A stretch of DNA of 64,000 nt from the NCBI RefSeq assembly GCF_038719015.1, contig NZ_CP152276.1, forward strand, positions 3,799,501 through 3,863,500, given 5' to 3'. Each line of letters starts with the position of its first letter. Positions within the stretch are counted from its first letter, which is position 1. The stretch comes from Nguyenibacter vanlangensis (GTDB lineage Bacteria > Pseudomonadota > Alphaproteobacteria > Acetobacterales > Acetobacteraceae). The notes beneath the pieces were generated by a model that saw only the letters and a program-made list of their open reading frames with translations, did no database searches and had not been told where the DNA came from. Below, one piece after another: positions 60,171 to 64,000 of this stretch. The position numbers and the translations under genes were made by a program.

Positions 60171-61206
60171 GGGCCCACGGAATAAAGGCCCACGGAATAG
60201 GGGCTATGGCGGCGAGATGGCCCAGTTTTTGCGGATTGCGGACAATATAGATCGTGGCGATCCGGCTGCCGTGCCCCTCGTTGCGCCACTCCAGTGCCGT
60301 GGTCTGGGGCAGCCCGTCGGCTTCTTGCGTCACGTAGCCCGGCAGGGCGTTGACCGGCCCGCGATAGAGCAGCTTCGCCGGTCCCGGTTTCCTGGCGGCC
60401 AGGCCGGCGAACAGGCGCAGCAGCTTCTCCCGCCCCCGGATGGGATTGAGGGCGGCCGGACGCAGGCCGCCCCCATCGGTATAGGCCACGGCGTCCTCGG
60501 CCAGCAGCGTGCGCAGCGTGTCGATATCGCCCTGCTGTACCGCCCTGTAGAAGGCGTCGGTCAATCGGGCGGCGCCGGCGGTGTCGAGCGTGATGGTGTT
60601 GGGCATGATGGTGTCGGGCGCGGTGGTGTCGGGCATGGGGGTGTCGTGCAGGCGTGCGCGTGCGCGGCCGGCGGCCTTGCGGCAGGCCGTGGCGCTACGG
60701 CCCACCATCGGGGCGATTTCGGCGAAGGGCAGGTCGAACACGTCATGCAGGATGACGATCGCGCGTTCGACCGGCGAGAGGCGCTGCAGCGCCAGCAGGA
60801 TGGCGACCGAGAGATCCTGCCGCCGCGCCAGGGCGGCCTCCTGCGGTGCGGCGTCGTCGTCGATCACGGGTTCGGGCAGCCAGACGCCGACATAATGTTC
60901 GCGCCGCGCCCGGGCCGAGCGCAACTGGTCGAGGCACAGGCGGGCGGCGATGGTCAGCAGGACGGAGCGGGCGTCGCGTACCGCCGCCCGGTCGGCCGCC
61001 CGCCAGCGCAGGAACGCATCCTGCGCCACGTCCTCGGCCAGGGCCAGGGAGCCGGTCATGCGATAGGCCAGGCCGATCATTTCGGCGCGGTGGGCCAGAA
61101 AGGGGCCGAGACCGTCGGGATCGGGATCGGGATCGGGATCGGGGGCGGTCAGGAGGCGGTCTCCGGCGGCGGGGCGACGGCGAAGCCGATCGCGATGCGG
61201 TTCCAA
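60160..61206 (-). CDS. ECF sigma-70 factor with SnoaL-like C-terminal domain (SigJ/ECF41 type)
   Basis: 348 residues as drawn. Sigma2 (EMIGLAYRMTGSLALAEDVAQDAFLRW), sigma4 (LSPVERAIVILHDVFDLPFAEIA) and a C-terminal NTF2/SnoaL domain (ALNPIRGREKLLRLFAGLAA). ECF41-type factors commonly lie beside a carboxymuconolactone decarboxylase gene, as here. The start is uncertain: no ATG precedes sigma2 and TTG 61206 lies inside the AhpD gene. Repeats: (GGGATC)n at 61117-61141 gives Asp-Pro runs at the N-terminus, and four 15-bp units at 60592-60651 give a pentapeptide linker between sigma4 and SnoaL. Confidence 0.87.
   Translation of the reverse strand: MEPHRDRLRRRPAAGDRLLTAPDPDPDPDPDGLGPFLAHRAEMIGLAYRMTGSLALAEDVAQDAFLRWRAADRAAVRDARSVLLTIAARLCLDQLRSARARREHYVGVWLPEPVIDDDAAPQEAALARRQDLSVAILLALQRLSPVERAIVILHDVFDLPFAEIAPMVGRSATACRKAAGRARARLHDTPMPDTTAPDTIMPNTITLDTAGAARLTDAFYRAVQQGDIDTLRTLLAEDAVAYTDGGGLRPAALNPIRGREKLLRLFAGLAARKPGPAKLLYRGPVNALPGYVTQEADGLPQTTALEWRNEGHGSRIATIYIVRNPQKLGHLAAIAPIPWAFIPWAPIP
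60592..60651. repeat. 15-bp tandem repeat, four units, in the sigma-factor linker
   Basis: Units at 60592-60606, 60607-60621, 60622-60636 and 60637-60651 share GGTGTYGKGC. On the coding strand they give MPDTT, APDTI and MPNTI type pentapeptides between the sigma4 and SnoaL domains. Frame is preserved. Confidence 0.9.
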
Positions 61207-61601
61207 CTGTTGATGGTGCAGATCAGCAGGGTGAGATCGACCTTTTCCGTGTCGGTGAAATGGGGGTTCAGCGCCTGGTACACCGCATCCGGCGCGCCGT
61301 CGGTGGCGATGCGGGTCAGGGTTTCGGTCCAGGCCAGGGCCGCGCGTTCGCGGGGCGTGTAATGCGGGGCCTCGCGCCAGGCGGACAGCAGGTAGAGGCG
61401 GGCCTCGCTCTCGCCGGCGCGGCGGGCGTCGCGCGTGTGCATGTCGATGCAGAAGGCGCAGCCATTGATCTGCGACGCCCTGGTCTTCACCAGTTCGATC
61501 AGGCTGCGTTCCAGCCCGCTGGTGGTGACCGCGCGTTCGAGGGCGAACAGGGCGGCCATGGTCCTGGGGGCGGCCTTGGCGTAGTCCAGTCGTTGGGTCA
61601 T
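61149..61601 (-). CDS. Carboxymuconolactone decarboxylase/AhpD-like protein
   Basis: 150 residues. The redox motif is QINGCAFCIDMHTRDARRAG (CxxC...H), as in AhpD-type alkylhydroperoxidases; the end resembles LICTINSWNRIAIGF. It probably reduces peroxides or serves as the ECF41 partner. Upstream of and overlapping the sigma-factor gene by up to 58 bp, so co-transcribed. Confidence 0.93.
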   Translation of the reverse strand: MTQRLDYAKAAPRTMAALFALERAVTTSGLERSLIELVKTRASQINGCAFCIDMHTRDARRAGESEARLYLLSAWREAPHYTPRERAALAWTETLTRIATDGAPDAVYQALNPHFTDTEKVDLTLLICTINSWNRIAIGFAVAPPPETAS

Positions 61602-61699
61602 GGGACTCTCCCGTGCTGATGGGTTACGGGATCAAGACGGGACAGCGCGGCCGGATGTGACGGCGGCCCTGCTTTTTGTCGATTTTTTTATGGTGTTTT

Positions 61700-62368
61700 T
61701 TATGTCGGGGCTCCGGCCGGGCGGATGCGGTAGGCGCAGCGCCGGGCGCCGGAGGGGATGTGGTCGCGCCGTTCGACGACGACCGTGGGGCCCAGCACGT
61801 CCTGGAAGATGTCGTGCTCTGCCCGGCAGAAGCCGGCGCAGGCGGTGGCGGCGGCGCAGATCGGGCAGTGATTTTCGATCAGCAGGAAATGCCCCCCGGC
61901 CTCGGCGTGCCATTCGGCCATGTAGCCCTCGCGCGAGCGGATGGCCGCCAGGGCGGCGATGCGCGCGGCGAGGCCGTGGATGCCGTCCAGTTCGCGGCGA
62001 TAGGCGGCGCGGGTTTCGGCCTCCCGCGCCGCGATCAGGCGGTTCAGCAGGTCGGGCCCGCCCATGTCGTGCAGGAGGCGCAGCAGACCGGCCGTCAGTT
62101 CGGCATGGGTGTCGGGGAAATGCCGCCGGGCGGCGTCGGTCAGGTGCCAGGTCTGCGCGGGGCGCCCCACGCCGCGCGGTTCGGTGCGGGTTTCGACCAG
62201 CCCGTCCTGTTTCAGCCGTGCCAGATGCTGGCGCGCGTTCTCGCCGGTCGTGCCGATGGCCTGGCCGAGTTCGGCCGCCGTCAGCGGGCCGCGCATCTTC
62301 AGCAGCATCAGGAGCCGTTCGGTGGCGGGGCGGGCGGGTGCCGCGGCGTCCGGCGGGTGGCTTGACAT
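61700..62368 (-). CDS. SufR-like winged-helix regulator with a four-cysteine cluster
   Basis: 222 residues from ATG 62368. The N-terminal ArsR/DeoR-type wing (MLLKMRGPLTAAELGQAIGT, ENARQHLARLKQDGLV, GVGRPAQTWHLTD) is followed by a C-terminal cysteine motif NHCPICAAATACAGFC (C-x2-C-x6-C-x3-C). Such cysteines bind an Fe-S cluster in SufR. Divergent from an MFS exporter, with a palindrome in the gap, so it probably represses the exporter and itself in response to redox or iron signals. Confidence 0.88.
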   Translation of the reverse strand: MSSHPPDAAAPARPATERLLMLLKMRGPLTAAELGQAIGTTGENARQHLARLKQDGLVETRTEPRGVGRPAQTWHLTDAARRHFPDTHAELTAGLLRLLHDMGGPDLLNRLIAAREAETRAAYRRELDGIHGLAARIAALAAIRSREGYMAEWHAEAGGHFLLIENHCPICAAATACAGFCRAEHDIFQDVLGPTVVVERRDHIPSGARRCAYRIRPAGAPT

Positions 62369-62389
62369 GGCGATTGGGAGCCTAATAAA

Positions 62390-62405
62390 CAAAGTATATG
62401 CTTTG
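62390..62405. promoter_or_regulatory. CAAAG-N6-CTTTG palindrome upstream of the SufR-like gene
   Basis: CAAAGTATATGCTTTG lies 21 bp before the regulator ATG in the only AT-rich part of the gap (62378-62415). SufR-type regulators bind CAAC/AAAG-like palindromes. Likely autoregulatory site; the rest of the gap to 62550 is GC-rich with no feature. Confidence 0.55.
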
Positions 62406-62550
62406 AAAATAGCAGGGTCGGTCGCGGTTGCAAGCGGGGCGCGGCCGGGATGGCCGGCCGCAGGGGAGTTCGGGCGATGGACGCCGCCATGTTTTCTTGT
62501 CTGCCCCTTCGCCGCCATCCCCTTCGTTCCGGGTGGCGGGCGGCCGGGCG

Positions 62551-64000
62551 ATGAGCGCCGCGCCTGCCCGCTGGGGCGCGCTGTTTTCCGGCGGCAATGC
62601 GCCGCGGACCCTGGTGCTGGCCGGCGGCGTGGCGCTGCATGCGGTCAATCTTTATATCGCCACGACCATCCTGCCTTCGGTGGTGCGGGATATCGGGGGC
62701 CTGGATTATTACGCCTGGAGCACGACCCTGTTCGTCGCGGCGTCGATCCTGGGGGCGTCGCTGTCGGGTGGGCTGCTGGGGCGGGCGGGCGTGCGGGGCG
62801 CGTACGGGTTCGCCGCCGCGCTGTTCGCGGCCGGATCGCTGGCGTGCGGCCTGGCGCCCGCGATGCCGGTGCTGCTGGCGGGGCGCTGCGCGCAGGGGTT
62901 GGGCGGCGGCATTCTGCTGGCGCTGTCCTATGCGATGATTCGCCTGGTCTTCGCCGAGGCGCTGTGGCCGCGGGCCATGGGGCTGGTTTCGGCGATGTGG
63001 GGGGCGGCGACCCTGGTCGGCCCGGCGGTCGGCGGCCTGTTCGCCGAATGGGGGGCGTGGCGGGCGGCGTTCTGGTCGCTGGTGCCGGTGACCGGGCTGT
63101 TCGTGGGGCTGGCGGCGTCCGTGCTGCCGCGCGATGCCCGCGTGCCGGCGCCGTCGCCGCTGGCCTGGCGGCGGGTCCTGCTGCTGACCACCATGGTGAT
63201 GGCGGTGTCGGCGGGCAGCGTCGGCAGCCGGCCGGGCTGGAACCTGGCGGGGCTGGCGGGGTTCGGGCTGCTGGCCGCGTGGCTGGTGCGGCTGGAGGCG
63301 GGAGAGGGCGGCGGGCCGCGCCTGTTTCCCACGGGGGCGCTGCGGCCGGGGACGAAATTGAACGCGTTGTATGCGATGATGTCGCTGCTGGCGGTGACGG
63401 TGACCACCAGCGAGATCTTCGCCCCGCTGTTTCTGCAGAGATTGCAGGGACGATCGCCGCTGGTCGCGGGGTATCTGGCGGCGCTGATGTCGGGGGCCTG
63501 GTCGGTCGGATCGGTCGCCAGTGCCGGCATGCGCGGGCCGGCGACGTCCCGCGCGCTGATCGCCGCGCCGTTGCTGGGGCTGGCGGGGATGGCGGCGCTG
63601 GCGATTCTGGTGCCCGCGCCCTCGGCCGGAGGGCGGGACGTGCTGCTGCCGATCTGCCTGGCGCTGATGTCGGTGGGGTTCGGGGTCGGGCTGGCCTGGC
63701 CGCACCTGCTGACCCGCGCATTGCAGGCGGCGCCGGCCCATCAGCGCGACCTGGCGGCGTCATCGCTGACCAGCCTGCAACTGTTCGCCACCGCCCTGGC
63801 GGCGGCGCTGGCGGGGATGGTGGCCAACCTGGCCGGGTTGAGCGTGCCGGGCGGGGTGGCGGGCACGGCGGCGGCCGCGTTCTGGCTGTTCGCCGTCTTC
63901 GCGGCCGCGCCGGCGCTGGGCCTGGTGACGGCGGTGCGGATCGTCCGGCGCGGGCGGGCGCGGGACGTCGCGACGGGGAGGGAGACGGCGGTGCCGGAGG
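62551..64000 (+). CDS. MFS transporter, DHA-type exporter (runs off the window)
   Basis: At least 483 codons from ATG 62551 with no stop before the window end. Spans such as LVLAGGVALHAVNLYIATTI, WSTTLFVAASILGASLSG and GRCAQGLGGGILLALSYAMI (motif with Arg-x-x-Gln-Gly-x-Gly) place it among multidrug MFS exporters of the DHA group. Divergent from the SufR-like regulator. No substrate can be named. Confidence 0.88.
   Translation, partial: MSAAPARWGALFSGGNAPRTLVLAGGVALHAVNLYIATTILPSVVRDIGGLDYYAWSTTLFVAASILGASLSGGLLGRAGVRGAYGFAAALFAAGSLACGLAPAMPVLLAGRCAQGLGGGILLALSYAMIRLVFAEALWPRAMGLVSAMWGAATLVGPAVGGLFAEWGAWRAAFWSLVPVTGLFVGLAASVLPRDARVPAPSPLAWRRVLLLTTMVMAVSAGSVGSRPGWNLAGLAGFGLLAAWLVRLEAGEGGGPRLFPTGALRPGTKLNALYAMMSLLAVTVTTSEIFAPLFLQRLQGRSPLVAGYLAALMSGAWSVGSVASAGMRGPATSRALIAAPLLGLAGMAALAILVPAPSAGGRDVLLPICLALMSVGFGVGLAWPHLLTRALQAAPAHQRDLAASSLTSLQLFATALAAALAGMVANLAGLSVPGGVAGTAAAAFWLFAVFAAAPALGLVTAVRIVRRGRARDVATGRETAVPE

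Overview
The window is high-GC DNA (only about 9.96-12.15 kb and parts of 48-57 kb are clearly lower) with a gene style, paralogue set and dispersed intergenic hairpins that suggest an alphaproteobacterium of the acetic acid bacteria (Acetobacteraceae, perhaps Gluconacetobacter or a relative). This is inferred from protein family resemblance and was not tested by search. No rRNA, tRNA or CRISPR array was seen. Both ends cut genes: an MGH1-like glycosidase at base 1 and an MFS exporter at base 64000.

Layout. 0-2.4 kb: two glycoside hydrolases (MGH1-like and amylo-1,6-glucosidase). 2.5-4.2 kb: ABC-2 type exporter. 4.3-6.5 kb: a frameshifted SMP-30/gluconolactonase gene with an MFS transporter. 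6.8-9.95 kb: adenine deaminase and an exported nucleoside-hydrolase homologue, a purine salvage pair. 9.96-12.16 kb: an AT-richer insert with two orphan proteins and a cluster of large palindromes. 12.15-13.8 kb: an Lrp-type regulator divergent from ACC deaminase (acdS), a plant-association trait. 14.6-32.6 kb: a large, two-armed catabolic locus around a MurR/RpiR-type regulator. The minus arm holds an MHS-type transporter, an M81 metallopeptidase, a CobW-type GTPase, a D-aminoacylase and a TonB-dependent receptor. The plus arm holds two MFS transporters, an amidase, a GntP permease, a D-threonine-aldolase-like PLP enzyme, RidA and a second M81 protein. I read it as uptake and breakdown of an unidentified D-amino-acid-containing or N-acylated compound.

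32.8-47.9 kb: polyol/sugar utilisation. It has a class I aldolase, an FGGY kinase, a SmoFGK-like ABC transporter, an SDR polyol dehydrogenase, and a converging DeoR-PfkB-GatZ/KbaZ-sorbitol dehydrogenase-binding protein operon. A two-component system and a HAD phosphatase follow. 47.9-57.5 kb: an accessory patchwork with a TetR/SDR pair controlled by twin palindromes, aldo/keto reductase, GlxA, MAPEG, GNAT, LysR and NmrA genes, plus several gene wrecks (methyltransferase, NmrA, FabF, nitronate monooxygenase and IS256 fragments) and an 8-bp microsatellite. 57.5-64 kb: alpha/beta hydrolase, methyltransferase, XRE regulator, ECF sigma factor with AhpD-like protein, a cysteine-rich SufR-like regulator and an MFS exporter.

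Two patterns cross the whole window. Short tandem duplications, very often of exactly 15 bp, recur inside unrelated genes and always keep the frame, while intergenic ones have free lengths. Sampled lines also show the plus strand C-rich left of about 30.7 kb and G-rich right of it, whatever the gene direction.
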